Source: Cerioporus squamosus (lineage: Eukaryota; Basidiomycota; Agaricomycetes; Polyporales; Polyporaceae). Taken from it: 64,000 bases of DNA. The notes beneath the pieces were generated by a model, which saw nothing but the letters and a program-made list of their open reading frames with translations, was not told the DNA's origin and ran no database searches. Shown here piece by piece: positions 1 through 12,277 of this stretch (its first letter is position 1; each line of letters begins with the position of its first letter). Where the stretch lies: contig JABYQS010000073.1 in NCBI GenBank assembly GCA_022592435.1, forward strand, positions 115,521 through 179,520. The letters run 5' to 3'. A program made the position numbers and the translations under genes.

Positions 1-1174
1 CGAGGTGTCTATTCGCGGTGGGATTGGGTGGAAAAGTCTCATGAAGCGGCGGAGGGGATCTTCGGCGGTCAAATCGCCCTCCGTTTCGGACGAACTGGAA
101 AACGCACGACAGATCCTGGACGCTTGCAAGGACGACATCGTGGCACTGTGGCAGAGTCCCGTCCTTCGTGTCCTTGAGGACGAAGGCATGGATTTGCATC
201 ACCACGCCCGCTAGTGCGTTGCAGCTTGTAATTTTAGCGGACTCGGCTGAACTTATAATGCAGTTTCCTCGACAATGCTGCTCGCGTTGCGGACTTGTCA
301 TACACCCCGACGACCGACGACATTCTGCGTGCACGGTTGCGTACTCTTGGGGTCGAGGAGTACCGCATGACAATGGAAACCGGTACGATTTCTACAGCCC
401 ATTCCCCGGAATGCACCGTTAATTGACGATGCAATAGCTGCGGAGAAAGGCGCGGATTGGGTCTTCTATGATGTTGGCGGTTCTCGTAACCAGCGCGGTG
501 AGTTCACGACACTATCAACAATCTTCCCATGCTGATGCTGGACTCCACAAGCTGCGTGGGCTTCCTACTTCGATGACGTGAACGCGGTGATCTTCCTTTG
601 CCCCATGAGTGGCTTCAATCAGAGGCTGGCCGAGGACAGCTCTGTTAACCGACTGGTACGTACTCCCTACACTCCACGATCCCCGCTCAGCCTGACCCGC
701 ATGAATTCGCAGTTCGACTCGATGGAGCTGTGGGAAACTGTTTGCAAGAGCAAGCTGCTCGGAAATGCCATGTTCATTCTTTTGCTGAACAAGGCGGATC
801 TCCTGTACGCTAAGCTCAAGGCGGGAGTCAAGTTCGAAGACTATGTCGCAAGCTACCACGGCCGCCCCAACAAGGCGGAGTACGTTGCTGACTGTGAGTC
901 GTCTCCCGCAAGGGAAGAGTGCTTTCGCGCAGTGTTGATGTGTCCGAAGACCTCCGGGAACAGATGATCCTTACGCATCGCGTGTGTTCGCCGAAGAGGC
1001 GACAGCTCCATGCTCACGTTACATGTGCCATTGACACGAAGGTAATGGGCGCTGTATTGAACAGCAGTAAGTCTCTCCTCCCATCGGGTAGCCTACGCTC
1101 CTCTGACGCTGACATCGTCTGCAGTCCGAGATAGCATCCTCGTTATCATTCTCCAGCAAACGACGCTCTTGTGA
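1..1174 (+). CDS. G-alpha subunit of heterotrimeric G protein, 5'-truncated
   Basis: This is the C-terminal two thirds of a heterotrimeric G-protein alpha subunit, a membrane-associated GTPase that relays receptor signals. The 5' end lies outside the window. Visible motifs in order are a switch I-like stretch (DDILRARLRTLGVEEYR, near 310-365), the DxxG box in FYDVGGSRNQR (near 465-498), YFDDVNAVIFLCPMS, NKxD as LLNKADLL (about 785-805), and TCAIDT near 1020-1040. It ends in IILQQTTLL at 1172-1174. Inferred introns are 381-437, about 500-551, 656-712, a poorly resolved one near 895-930, and 1067-1124. The catalytic glutamine of DVGGQR is replaced by serine. Around 205-300 and 895-930 I could not build a clean frame, so the copy may be decaying or carry a sequencing deletion. 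Basidiomycetes often have expanded divergent G-alpha sets. Family certain; intactness uncertain. Confidence 0.82.
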
Positions 1175-1775
1175 TTATCACGTCCCGGCTACGCCTCACG
1201 GATGCACGGTTTTGTATATACTTGACGGTCCTAACCCACGAAGCTGACTCGACGTCGATCTCACGTTCTCTTCTCAATCCCTTGCTCTGACGCACGCATC
1301 GCTCCTTACCTCACGACCCTCTTGTTCTATTGCTCTACTTATAGTCCCTCTTACTCGACCCGTGCTGCTGCTTACTTGACGAATGTTCTTGCTGTACCAT
1401 AGTCATACCATCGCTTTGCTTCGCACAGAGCATTAGGCTCCGAAAAGTATTGTGCCTGCTTGTCTAGGCCGGTTACTGTACCATACCATACACTTCGCCT
1501 TCTGACACGGCATTGGACATGTCAATGATGCCTCGTTCTCAAGCCATCGTCACATTCTCTGGGACCATGTTGGGGAGCTTATTCAGAAATGCCTCTCCTG
1601 ACGTGGCATCGGACGTGAGTAGTTTGAGCTGGCTTGCGGGCTGTTGAGACGTCTGCGAGTGCGGTCATCGCTCTCCATTACGAGTCGTAAGTCCACACGA
1701 GGCTTATCGCCACAAAATCACCCTAAAGTACCCAAGGAACCAAGTAATGAGACTCTGGCGTGCGCCGACCGCCAC
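1175..1775. other. Convergent intergenic spacer
   Basis: This lies between the 3' ends of the G-alpha gene and the siderophore transporter. I see only short unconserved reading frames and CT-rich sequence, and no RNA gene or repeat. It presumably holds both 3' untranslated regions. Confidence 0.5.
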
Positions 1776-4723
1776 TTAGTTGGAGGCGCGTTTGACCTCC
1801 TTCTCCGTCTTCTCCGACACGCGGTCCGCATCGTTCTCGAACCCGATAACGACTTTGTCCTCAATGGCGTTCTGCCTGCTGTCGAGGTGGAAGCTACAGC
1901 AAAGCACCGGTCAGTGGTCATGTACGACAGCAGCATCCGTAGCGGAACGTACTTGCTAGCGAGAAGACCTGCGAGGATGGCGACGAAGGAGACGCAGAGA
2001 GCGGGGAGGTAGAGGTGGAAGACAGTGTCGTTGTATGCCTTGATGACGCCCGTCCGTACGTTGGGAGGTTGAGTGCGAGCGGTGGTGATAGAGCCGTAGA
2101 TCGCCTCAATCTGCTCGGGAGAGAGGATACCACTGAGTTCCTTGGTGAGGTTCTTCGGCATCTCATGACCCCAGACAGCAGCAGCGACAGCACTACCGAT
2201 AGCGCCGCCAAGGTTGGTCAGCATCCCGAGCAAGGAGATCGCCGTAGCCATGTCCTGTGCGAACGTGTGAGCGGTAGAGGATGATGAATGCAAGTGATAG
2301 GGACATACAACATGGGGCACGGACGCCTGCGAGGCCACTTGCGAGCCAACGACAGAGAAGGCTCCACCCATCTGATCCGAGCTCGGTGAGTAGGGTCATA
2401 TACCACAAGTCGACATGAAGGAACGTACCGAGATGAGGATCTGCGTCATTACCAGTTCTGCGGCCGGGTTGCCCCTGATACTGGTGTGAAGCCTGAGGCC
2501 AAGACCGAGGCTGCGGATGCACAGACCAGCAACCTGAATGTACTTGCTGCAATGAGGAGTGAAATGGAGCGGGAGTGAAGAAACGGGAACAAGGACGTCA
2601 GGCATGATGTGGAAACGACGAGAGACATTAACTACTCACTAGCGATGGGTAATCCGCATGAGGAGACCTGCAACGATGCCAAAGAAGCAGAGTCCGACGG
2701 TGAGGGTGTTGGTACTGGAGAGTCATGTTGAGTGTGAATTCCTCAGCTCGCCAAAATGAGTTGAGACTCACAAGAAGGTATAGTCCTTAAGGCTCCAGTC
2801 TTTGACCACTGCGGCGGCGGTCAAACAACCATCCACAGATGAAAGGACAGACCACAAAACCGGACACATACCATAAACCCAGGAGGAGAAGTACGTGTCG
2901 CCAAGGTAGCCTCCGAAATAGTACAGTGCGTCTATGATCACACACATGATCTACATCCGAGTAGTAGTACAGGTATTGGTCGTGAGCATAGCCAGAGTCG
3001 ATCAACATAGTCGCTACAAGACTTACAAAGGTGCGGTTCCAGATGCGCTTCGGCATAATCGGGTGAGCAGTACCATAGATCTAATAGAGGAGATAGGCAA
3101 GGTGAGATTGAGAGTATAGGGTACCGAGGCATAGGCAGGTACTTGAGAACCAACGCACCTCCCAGAGCGTGTAAGCGATCAACACGATCCCGCCAACCAC
3201 AAACATGGCAATGAGCGAGGCTGGATGATTTGCTCCACTTAGCTTGCTGTTCCAGACTGCCCTAGGGAAATGGAGGAACTCACGATTGCGCCAACCGTCC
3301 TTGGCGGTCGAGTACAGGGTGAAAGGAAGGAGGATGAGGGAGAAGCCGACACCGAGGAGCACGAGTCCGAACGCGTCGATGTCGACAAGCATATCCCAAA
3401 GGAGCTTGTCCCAGCTCTTGCGTTCCTCTGTCCCAGCGCGCACGCGAGCGGTGTAGTTTGAAGCAGCAACTGAGAGTTCGTCCATCTTCTTCGCCTTGAT
3501 GTCCGCCCAGAAGAGGATCATGAGGGCCGGGGCCATGCAGGCAGGCACGCTATGGAGAGGGACGATGTTAGCTATCACACTACTGTGACCAGGAGAGGAT
3601 GAATCGGAACATTATGCAGAACATGCCATAGCCCCAGCGCCAGCCACCAGTACCGAGGTCGGCGGTGATATAGCCAGCTGCCGACCAATGGCATTCGGTA
3701 AGCCACCAGAATATCAGATACACACAGGAAATAGACGCACCAATAAAGGAGTTGATGATCCATGGAGCAGCTGTGATAGAAGCAAATCGTCAGTGCATGA
3801 TACATTCGCGAGGTAAGAAGGTACGAACAATTCAAGCCTTGAAACAAACCACGCCATTCGAGAGGCGAGACATCGCCGATGATGATGGTCGTAACAAGAT
3901 CAAGACCTACATTGCCGATCTTATAGATGACCTAGGAGAGAAGGGGCAAGGTCAGAGCGGTCGAAGTTGGGTGGTAGTCGTGTTGGTCCCCACCTGACCG
4001 GCCGCGAAAGCGTTGACCGTCTTGCTTGACGCTATGATAATGTAGCCAAGGACGTAGAAGACGAGGGAAAACAAGTATGCCCAAGGACGGGAGACGTGGT
4101 CTGCGATCTGCACGTGTTGAATAAATCAGCAATTCGTTCAAGAGTCAGTGGGACGAGTTGCGCGAACCTTGGCAATAAAGGGTCTACAAACCGAGCCCAT
4201 AATCGAGATAGCAACGTCGATGGCGCCCAGTAGAGAATGGGCTATGGTAACATAGCAGAGTAAGCGTTGTGAACTATTGGCACCCGTAGGTGAAGCCCTA
4301 CCAGAGAATGCGGAGGTTGCGATCGCATAGTAGGTGTACGCAACACTGCTGTCAAGAGACGTGGCGTAGGAGATGAGGAGGATGGAACTGGCGAAGAAAC
4401 ATCAGGTCACAGGCGGACTTCGTAAGGTTGGCACAAACGTAGAGCGTACATGTAGAGCGTCCAGATCTTGGCGCCACCGGAGCCGAAGACACGGTCTACG
4501 AAGGCATCAGCAACTTAATTGTGCGAGAGATTCGGAGAGACTCACATAGCGCTTCTATGCGAGCGACACCGGGGTCCTCTTCCAGCTTAACCACTTCAGG
4601 CTGTGGCTGAGTCTCGACGTCGTGAGCCGACTTGACGTCGTCCTTGTAGTCGTCGCTGGTCCGCGAGCCGGGTACTGCAGCAAGCGGAGAGATTACAGCC
4701 GATACCATAGGACGCGTAGCCAT
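1776..4723 (-). CDS. Siderophore-iron transporter, MFS (Sit1/MirB family)
   Basis: A major facilitator of the siderophore-iron:proton symporter group (Sit1/ARN/MirB), a plasma- or endosomal-membrane protein importing ferric siderophores. It starts at 4723 (MATRPMVSAVISP) with an acidic cytosolic tail of about 65 residues, followed by many short exons of transmembrane helices. Diagnostic stretches are the loop and helix DAFGLVLLGVGFSLILLPFT (3365-3310), the late-helix block TNLGGAIGSAVAAAVWGHEM (near 2220-2150), ILSPEQIEAIYGSI, and the tail after the last helix. The last intron (donor gtacgt, about 1953-1895) joins to FHLDSRQNAIEDK, which matches the family's NYYLD-RQNA-ED ending, and the stop is at 1776-1778. 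About 600 residues and 12-14 helices are expected. Two ATCTGATAA elements upstream suggest iron repression by a GATA factor. Exon borders in 2400-3250 and 3850-4500 are approximate. The exact siderophore cannot be told. Confidence 0.88.
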
Positions 4724-4800
4724 TTTGACAAGGTCTCGCGAGAGCCTGGCGGGGACGAAGGGAGGGCGGGGACGCAGGAAGGCGGTAAGTCCGAGGAGCC

Positions 4801-4875
4801 TTTTATCTTATCTGATAAGATTTGATATTCATTGGAGCGCCATCGAAAGAAGCCTTCTGTAATCTGATAAGATGA
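4801..4875 (-). promoter_or_regulatory. Paired iron-responsive GATA elements
   Basis: Two copies of the nonamer ATCTGATAA lie at 4810-4818 and 4862-4870, 87 and 139 bases upstream of the transporter ATG, with further TTATCTTATC and TTGATA around the first. Fungal iron-sensing GATA repressors (Urbs1, SreA, SRE, Fep1) are known to prefer ATC(A/T)GATAA over a plain GATA. The position upstream of a siderophore transporter makes that reading likely. Binding itself is inferred. Confidence 0.72.
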
Positions 4876-5532
4876 GCCTAAAGTGTGGCGAAGCGGGCGC
4901 TCACATACCGGAAGCTACGGCCGAGGGCCTAAGAGGCAGGAAAGGGAGCCTACACGCTGGTAGACCAGGCACCGACCGAGAGTCGAGCCTTGGACCAGGC
5001 ACGAGAGACGGTGAAACGACAGAAGCCATGCTGGGATGAGCGGGTATACACTTACTTGCGTCATGTCCACTCCTACTCTCCCGCGGACCTCGGCGTCGGG
5101 GCTAAGAAGGGCGGCATGGAGGCTCGCCGTTCATCTCAGCCAATACCGCGCAGGGCTTGGCGCACTGCGCAGTTCGTTCAATCATAGAGTTCTCGCGGTC
5201 TCATGAAGAAGAAGTAGTGTCATAGGCAGACGAGCATTGACACAACTACCAGACCATGATACCCTCGTGGTCATAGCAGTGAATGCAATTTGGAAGTGCG
5301 ACCCCCGGTTGAGAACACCCACTCAGATTTGTGCGCATCGTGCGTCGTGCGGTGGATAGGCGGGATTCCGTCTCAATCGCAAGGGGGTGCGGGAGGATGC
5401 GAACAGGCGAGTGACACGCACCTTCTTTTGGACAACCATATGCATAACGAGCGATAAAACGCACTAGCTTTCAGGTGTAGACACCACACAGAGTAGAAGG
5501 ACAGACAACAGAATGTATCTGGGTGTGCCTGT
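4876..5532. other. Intergenic spacer
   Basis: The distal promoter of the siderophore transporter and the 3' flank of the NDUFB2-like gene. The short reading frames on both strands have no recognisable conservation. Nothing else is seen. Confidence 0.45.
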
Positions 5533-5903
5533 TCAATGATGCTCTGAATGACCCGCCTCGTGTCCATGGTGATCGTGTTCGTGTCCCTCCCATGGGTGTT
5601 TGAGACCCTAGACGAGTCGTTAGCGGTTACACAGAGTCCAAAACACCTCAGAATTACCAAAAGCTTAGCGCCATCCTTCCTGCAGCAGATTATGAACGGC
5701 CATTCGAGGTGATGAACTAGTGGATGGACGTACCTTGCGCGGTAGAAGATGAAGAACCACATTGTCGCGCCCAACGTCGTGGCAAGGAACTTGTGCGTGA
5801 ATCCAGGCAGATGGGGATGGAACCCGGGACCTTGGATCGCAATTAGTACACACTCAGCTGTTAGAGCTGCTGCAGCAGAGTACATACCGTGTTGGCCGGC
5901 CAT
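5533..5903 (-). CDS. NADH:ubiquinone oxidoreductase subunit, NDUFB2 (AGGG)-like
   Basis: A 69-residue accessory subunit of mitochondrial complex I. The splice model has four exons: 5903-5888, 5830-5734, 5680-5659 and 5607-5533 (210 bases with stop). The product begins MAGQHGPGFHPHLPGFTHK, has one transmembrane helix (TTLGATMWFFIFYRARKDGAK), and ends LGLKHPWEGHEHDHHGHEAG then SEHH. The MWFFIFYRA-K-DG and HPWEGH signatures followed by a histidine-rich tail match the plant and fungal NDUFB2 family (compare RAKQDGP--MGWRHPWDGHGDH in plants). The subunit sits in the membrane arm. All splice junctions are GT-AG and the reading frame closes exactly. The gene lies head to head with the next gene across 164 bases. 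Confidence 0.85.
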
Positions 5904-6067
5904 GGTGATGGGAAGTGAGAGGAGGTTGTGCGTTTGGCGCCTCGGACAACGCTGCCGGAGGACTATGGGCGCCTCTCTTGAAGCCGGTATTTACGCGAAG
6001 AAGTCTTTGCTTTGCCCTTGCCACTTGGACCACTTCGCGTCGCGTCGCGTCATCCCATCCGCTGCTC
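5904..6067. promoter_or_regulatory. Short bidirectional promoter region
   Basis: Only 164 bases separate the divergent ATGs at 5903 (minus) and 6068 (plus), so both genes must share promoter sequence. No TATA box is apparent. The stretch is GC-rich with a tcgcgtcgcgtc repeat near 6038-6050. Confidence 0.55.
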
Positions 6068-9000
6068 ATGGACGGCCACAAGCGCAAACGAGATGATGAG
6101 GGGACTATAGTGACGTTCTATGCACCGAACAGGACGTTCGCGCGGGTGTATAAGGGTGCGTGGAAACTTCAGTTCGCGCCATCCTATACGACCTCTCGTT
6201 ACTGATGAACACCCACCTTTGCAGGTCAGTCACTGAACGAGACTAGAGACCTTGTACGGAGAAAGTTGGGGCTCTCGGATGACTCGTCCATCCGTTTCGC
6301 CAGGCTGCACGAGGGGAAGGTTATCGAGCTGGAAGATGGTGCGCTCTCTACTTCCCCCTCCGTCACTGATGTTCTCAGCCTGTGCACAGAGGACGACTTT
6401 GAAGCTTTCCGTCACCTTGCACGATATGTGACATCTCTTGACGTATCGGTCTTCGTGGGTCAAGATTATCCGCCTATATTCACCGAGCAAAGTTCGCGGG
6501 AGGCTTCCACAAATCCTGTACGCTTCATGCTCTGCTACGCACGAAGCGTCTCAGTGTTGACCCCTTACAGGGCAACAACAAGAAGCGGTCGAAGAAGCCC
6601 CACCCGTCCGGCTCGTCGTCTGTCATACCTCCCCGCCCTGCATCTAGTTCCAGGTCGTCCGTTGCGGAGCCTTCGCCTCGCCTACAAGCTATGGCGTCTA
6701 CTATAGATGCGAATGGTGTGCCGAAGAAGAAGCGGCGAAAGGATCAAGCCTCGGTTGAGAGCACTCTGCTGGGAGAACCCAGCGCAGGGTCAAAAGGTCA
6801 GTCACATTCAAGCGGGCCTTATCTTCGTACTCAGAACTCTCCTTTAGGCGACCTTCCCAGCCGTTTGGAGGAGCCCTCTCGGGAAGTGGTCGCCGAGGAT
6901 CAACATCGTTCTCCTCCCGTATCGTCTATAGTTGCGCCGCAGCCATTCTCGACCGACAACGTAGCGCCCTCCTCGGCGGATGCAGCAGCCGCCCCTCGGG
7001 GCTCCAAGCGGAAGCGTCGTGATTCTCCAGAACCTAGCCATTCAACTACCGGTGTCTCTTCGTCGTCGTCTCCCCCTCGGATGCTTTCCAAGAAGAAGAA
7101 GCATAAGCACAGAGCTATCGAAGACACGGTTGCTCCGGTAGAGGAAACCACAACCGGTCGGACCGTGAAACCGGACAAGAAGAGCAAGCGCAAGGGACGT
7201 GATGGATCCCAAGCGACCGAATCCCTCCTGGATGTCCAGAGTACTTCTCATGTAGCGGGCGGTGAAACGTCTGGTGCAAAGAAGGCTGCAAAGAAGGCAA
7301 AGAAGAATCTTCATGAGACAGAGGGGGCTCAACGACATGTACCTGGTACCGAACCGGCTCCTTCAGAAATTGCGAATGAGTCCAAGAAGCGCAAACACAA
7401 AGGGGCCCTCAACCTAGAATCTCTTCAGGTCGATCGAGGTATTCACCCGTTATGGTGATCATGCACACATTCATTAAACAAGATATTCTCAGCGCTTTCC
7501 TCTGACTTTGTCCAAGATTCGACGTCGCGTCTAGCACCAAGTGAGTCCCACCAATCGTGATGTTCGCATCTGTATGGCTTATACGCCAGATTAGCGTCAG
7601 AGGACCTAGCGGACGCTATTGTCTCCTCTGTCACATCCTCCTCTACCGAAGCTACGACGAAGAAGGAGAAAGCAGGGAAGCGGTCCAAGTCAAAAGTGCG
7701 CCAGGGTGAACAGAATGCTTCAGCCTTGGCTGTGGACACGGTTGATAACCAAGGTATTGCATTCATCTGATTTCGTTGACCCCGTGAGATGACAACAACG
7801 CAATCTAGAACCCGCCCTCAACCCATCTGTTGCAGTTGGACCAGTGCAAGCAAGCGTAGATGGTAGGCGTGATCTGTGAGACTTCTACTACTCCTTCTCA
7901 TCCCGAGTTGTTAGGCAAGGAGTCCAAGCGAAGGCAGACCACCCAAATGGCGAACGTGGCGGGAGAGCCAGCACCAAACGGTAGGTCCTCATAACAGCGT
8001 CTCCACGTAATTGGCCATTCTGATGAAGTTAAGGTGAGAACACCGCGCCCCATGCTGAACATGTTCAGCCGGAAGTTGCGTCATCAAAGAAAGCAAAGCT
8101 CGATCGCAAGAAGAGTACGCCCGCGTCGTCTGAAGGTAGCAGTACTCAGTGAGACATGATCAACAGGCATCGTTGACGTTTGATGTGTGAATCCGCAGAT
8201 TCCAAAGGTCCGCCTCCCGATGCAATGACTGCGCTGCAGGCGGCATTCGAAGCGGTGATGGCTCGCGGACCTTCTGCGAGCAGTGTTGATTCGAGCGCTC
8301 CCAAACCTATCCCCTTGCTCGCTCCACCTGTTCCCGCTCGCAAGCGCAATGCCGGGAAATCCAAGCTGAGCAAGGTCTGGGGTCCGGATGACTTGACTGT
8401 CGACCAGCAACCCTCTGTTTCGGCGCCTCCCTCCGCTGCTGTTCACATCGTTTCAACGGCGAGTGAGCCCACTAGTGTGGTCGACCCTCTGGCAAAGACG
8501 CAGACGAAGACAGCCAAGGCCAAGAAAGCACGCTCGTCTAGCGCACCTGCATGTCCAGTATGCGAGCAGGCTTACGTGCATCCACGCTCGGAATGCCCTG
8601 TTATAACAGCGGGTGCGCCGTCTCTGCGCCTACGGATCGCACAGCTCGAGAAGGACGAGGGCAACCGCGAGCTCGTCAAAGAGCTCCTGATCATCTTGAA
8701 GCAAGTGCAGAGGCGGAGAAAAACCACGGCTTACGCACCACCTGTGCCGTCTATACAGATCCCACCTGCGACTACCCCACCTGGCGATGTTCCGCCGTCT
8801 TCTCCGGAGCTACCCCTGCAGTCCTTGTCTACGGTCGCTCCCAAGAGACCCTCTCTTCCTAACCGGTCGCTTTCCGGTCCACGCCTTCCAGCTGGTTCTG
8901 AGATTTCGGAGGTGGCAGTGGAGAGCAAGGACGAGGGCAGCAGTAACGAAAGTTCTTCTAGCGATGACGAGCATGAAGCACCTGCACCCTCTGTTCCGGC

Positions 9001-11761
9001 TAGCGCCACAGACCCTGACGGAATAGACCTCCAAGCGCTGCTCTGGGGTCCAGTCAAGCCACGCTCTAGTATCCTTGCTCAGATTCCTTCCTCCTCTGAG
9101 TCCGACTCCGATGCCGAAAGCGGCAACTCGAAAGACGAGGACGTGGATCTAGAGGAAGAGGACAAGAACGATCGGGCTTTCCGCCGCATGTCTCGCAAGT
9201 TCGAACGCGCGGTGTCCTCTTCGGACGATGAGCGAGAGCCTGAACCCGAACCTGCCAACCCTGACATGGATGTGGACGACATCGTGATTCCGCCTACAAC
9301 TATGGACCCTGATCCCAACAACAGCGTCGAGGTACGTTTTGCACTCAAAGTCCTTCGACGAGGGAGCTCATTGATGATGTAGGATGCGCGCGAGGTTGAG
9401 GCAGATGTTCTCGCTCGTGAGGACTCAGCACCCCTCCGAGACACAGCTGGTTCGGACAAGCAGGAAAGCGACGAGGAAAAGGACGTGCAGGAACTCACGG
9501 AGGAGGAGAGGAGAGAGATTCTAGACGATCCTGACGCGGATGACGAGGAGTCTGGCGAAGATGAGGCGGTCTCGGCCAAGCCTGCTTCCGAGCGTGCAGG
9601 AAGCCCAGCTAGTGAGTCTGGCGAGTCTCATGCAGGGTCTGGTCCGGACGCCGAGTCCGCAGATCGCGGTGGTCTCAACCGCATCGAGCGCGCTGCTGAG
9701 GATGTTCCTCTTGTCTCGCAGGAGACTCCGCACGCCCTCGCCGAGGACAGGGAGTTAGCGCAACCCAAGGACGCGGGCGCCGAGCAGGAGGAGTCCGATG
9801 ACGACGCTGTATCAGGCGAGGGCCAGCCGGCCGCAGAGACCTCCGTCCAGGTCGATGGTTCGAAAGAAGGCCATGCTAGGACTGCTCCTGATGAACCCGT
9901 CACGGAACTCATGGACGGCGATACGAGTGAGCATCGCGAGCGGGAGCGTTCCCCTGTGCTGGATAGTCATGCGCCCACATCCCCTGCACATGTGGAGGAA
10001 GACGAAGATGTCACAACTACTGCGCAAGTGGACGTTGTCGAGCCGCACTCTGAGGACCCCAATGACCCCATCGATTCCTTCAGCTCCGTCGGCGGCCAGG
10101 AGCGCCGCGATCGCCAGGAGGCCGAGGACTCGATTGAGGACTTTGACACCTCGCAACCCCAAATTGAGTCTGTGAACCAGACGCCACCTCCAGCAACTCC
10201 CCGCACCCCCAGAACTGTGTCTCGCATGAAGGACCGTTACGGGCGTCTTCCACAAGCTCGGGCCAAGGACAATGCTCCTCCTTTGTCTGAGCAGCTCCTT
10301 GGAGATCTCGTCCTTCCTGCCGCAGAATTGACTCTGTCCGCCAACCCGGACGCTGGCCAGCCACAACACGCACCGGAGGTCGAAGGCGTCCTTGAGGAGG
10401 AAGCCGGAGCTGGTGAAGACGGGGAAGATGCGAAGGCCCGTGAGGTAACTCATGAAGAGGAGGAGCTTCCGGAACCCGGGCCTGAGATGAGTCAGGACTC
10501 CAGAGAATCTTCGCAACCTCAACAGGGCTCGGAGGGAACCGACGCGAGACCACGCCGTACGACTCGTGCAACACAACGGACCTCTACGATGCCTCCACCC
10601 TCGTCTCTCCCGGAACCGATACCGCCACCCGCGCCTGCTCCCCCGCAACGCGGCAGGAGGCGGCTGACCGAAGAGGAGAAGGCGCAACGAGAGGCAGAGA
10701 AGCTGGAGAAGAAGGCAGAGCGCGAACGCAAGGCAGCGGAGAAAAAGGCAGAGCGGGAGGCGAAGGCGGCCGCGAAGCGCGCCGAGACCGAGGCGAGGAA
10801 GGCTGCCAAAATCGCGGAGAAGGAGGCAAAGGATGCAGCGCAGCGTGCCCTACAAGAGGAGGTCGCCAAGCGGGGAGCCCGTGCGACGAGGGGAAGAGGT
10901 AGGGGAAGAGGTGGCAAGCCGACTTCGACTCGATCTCAGCGTTCTGTTGCGTCTGTCGACGAGCCGGAGGAAGTGGAGGGCGTTGCGCAAGAGGGCGAGC
11001 CCCAAGCGTCTGAGAGGGTCTCGGAGACACCAGCTGTTGGGAAGATATCCTGGGCTACATTATCGCAGGCCGACCCTAGGACGCAGACCGAGTCGGTGGC
11101 CGACGTCGACTCGTCCATGGTCGACGAGCTACAGCCAAGTAGTCCCGAGCTTGTCCCACAGGGTTTACCTACCCGTGGCCGGAAGATGACTACCAACGAG
11201 GACACCGTCGTCGAAGAGCCCGTTGAACCTTTGCTCCAAGGAGGGAGCCTCGATGTTGTTACACCGAAGCCGAAGGCTGCCAAGGAGCCACTCTTCATCC
11301 CATCTAGCAGCCAGGTCCCGACACGCTTCGAATTGCCCGACGCGGAGAGCACTCCCTTCGCTGACAACGATCCACATGAGAGCGGAAGTGAGGTCGAGCA
11401 GGACCAGGAGAAGACTCTCAAGGGATCGCGTCCACGTCCTAGCTGGTTTGCGCAGGCTATGTACCCTACCCTTACGGACCTCGCGAGCCAGCAGCTGTTC
11501 CCGGCCTCTCAGATTCCCTCGCCCGCGCTCTTTTCGCAGACACCCAACCTCCACGCCAGCCGGAAGCTTGTCCCTGCTCAGTACAGCAAGGGCGCAGAGG
11601 ACGAGGACCGTGACGCGTCGAGCGACGAGGAGGACGATACTGACTCGTCAGACTCGGACAGCGAGAAGAATACCAAGAATTCGCACATCCCGCAGAACAG
11701 ACGAGCCGGCGCGACCGTACAAACAAAGAAGAAATCTGGACTTCTCTCGGCATACAAGTAG
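6068..11761 (+). CDS. Very large low-complexity, probably nuclear protein of unknown function
   Basis: I do not recognise this as a named family. It starts MDGHKRKRDDEG (6068), and a first intron (about 6153-6224) splits the glycine of YKGQSLNETR. Residues about 15-110 look like a ubiquitin- or PB1-like fold (VTFYAPNRTFARVYKG, LVRRKLGLSDDSSIRF, LARYVTSLDVSVFVG); this is inference. After it come long serine-rich and lysine-rich segments with several NLS-like runs (KKKRRK, GSKRKRR, KKRKHK). Next are very short exons between 7440 and 8200, a small cysteine motif (ACPVCEQAYVHPRSECPV, near 8545-8600) followed by a helix, acidic serine stretches, and a long KAEREAKAAAKRAE coiled coil (about 10680-10860). 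An RGRGRGRGG patch follows, and a conserved-looking tail SWFAQAMYPTLTDLASQQLF precedes the stop at 11759-11761. The intron at 9332-9382 joins the two large coding blocks. About 1,650-1,750 residues. A chromatin or nucleolar role is a guess from composition. Confidence 0.72.
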
Positions 11762-12277
11762 TAGATCCTTTTTTTGTTCCTGTCTTGTCTTCTTGCACGA
11801 CCCCTCTGCATCCCCTGCATCTTGTACCGTACATATCACGCCCACTCAGCATAACCTTGCGTATTGCATCGTCACATGTCTTGGTTGCATCATTGCATAG
11901 CTACTACATATCACTATTCTTGAAGATCTCGTACTGAGTTTATCATCCTGCATACCTTAGATAAATATAGGATACTTGCTCGAAGTACTGGTCATCGCCC
12001 TCATTGACCTTGTCTGCTCGTCACTGACTCTCATGTCTAGATCTCTCCTACGCCTGCCTGTTCGGACCCTCCGTCGGAGTCTATCCAGTAAATCGAGTTC
12101 GCTTTGATAACATGGTATATATGGCATCAGATTACCGTACGATAGGGTCATTAATGGCATCAGGGCCTCCGGTCTCTCGGTGAGCGCTGCCGCTCACAAC
12201 CTTTGTGTTTTCAGGTTTGCCACGTCCCACATGCATGGTAAGTCCAATGGCATCTTGTGCAGAGCCGTTGAAATGTA
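11762..12277. other. Intergenic spacer
   Basis: The 3' flank of the large nuclear protein gene and the upstream region of the BTB gene. It starts with a T-rich stretch (11767-11775). No conserved reading frame, RNA gene or repeat is seen. Confidence 0.45.

Noticed and set aside
381..437. Apparent frameshift in the G-alpha gene after GVEEYRMTMET
   Set aside because: A GT-AG intron (gtacga...gcaatag) joins ETAAEKGADWVFYDVGG in frame, so no frameshift is needed there.
1840..1960. Apparent basic, arginine-rich C-terminus of the siderophore transporter
   Set aside because: It arises from reading through an intron; splicing at gtacgt gives the family-typical NFHLDSRQNAIEDK tail.
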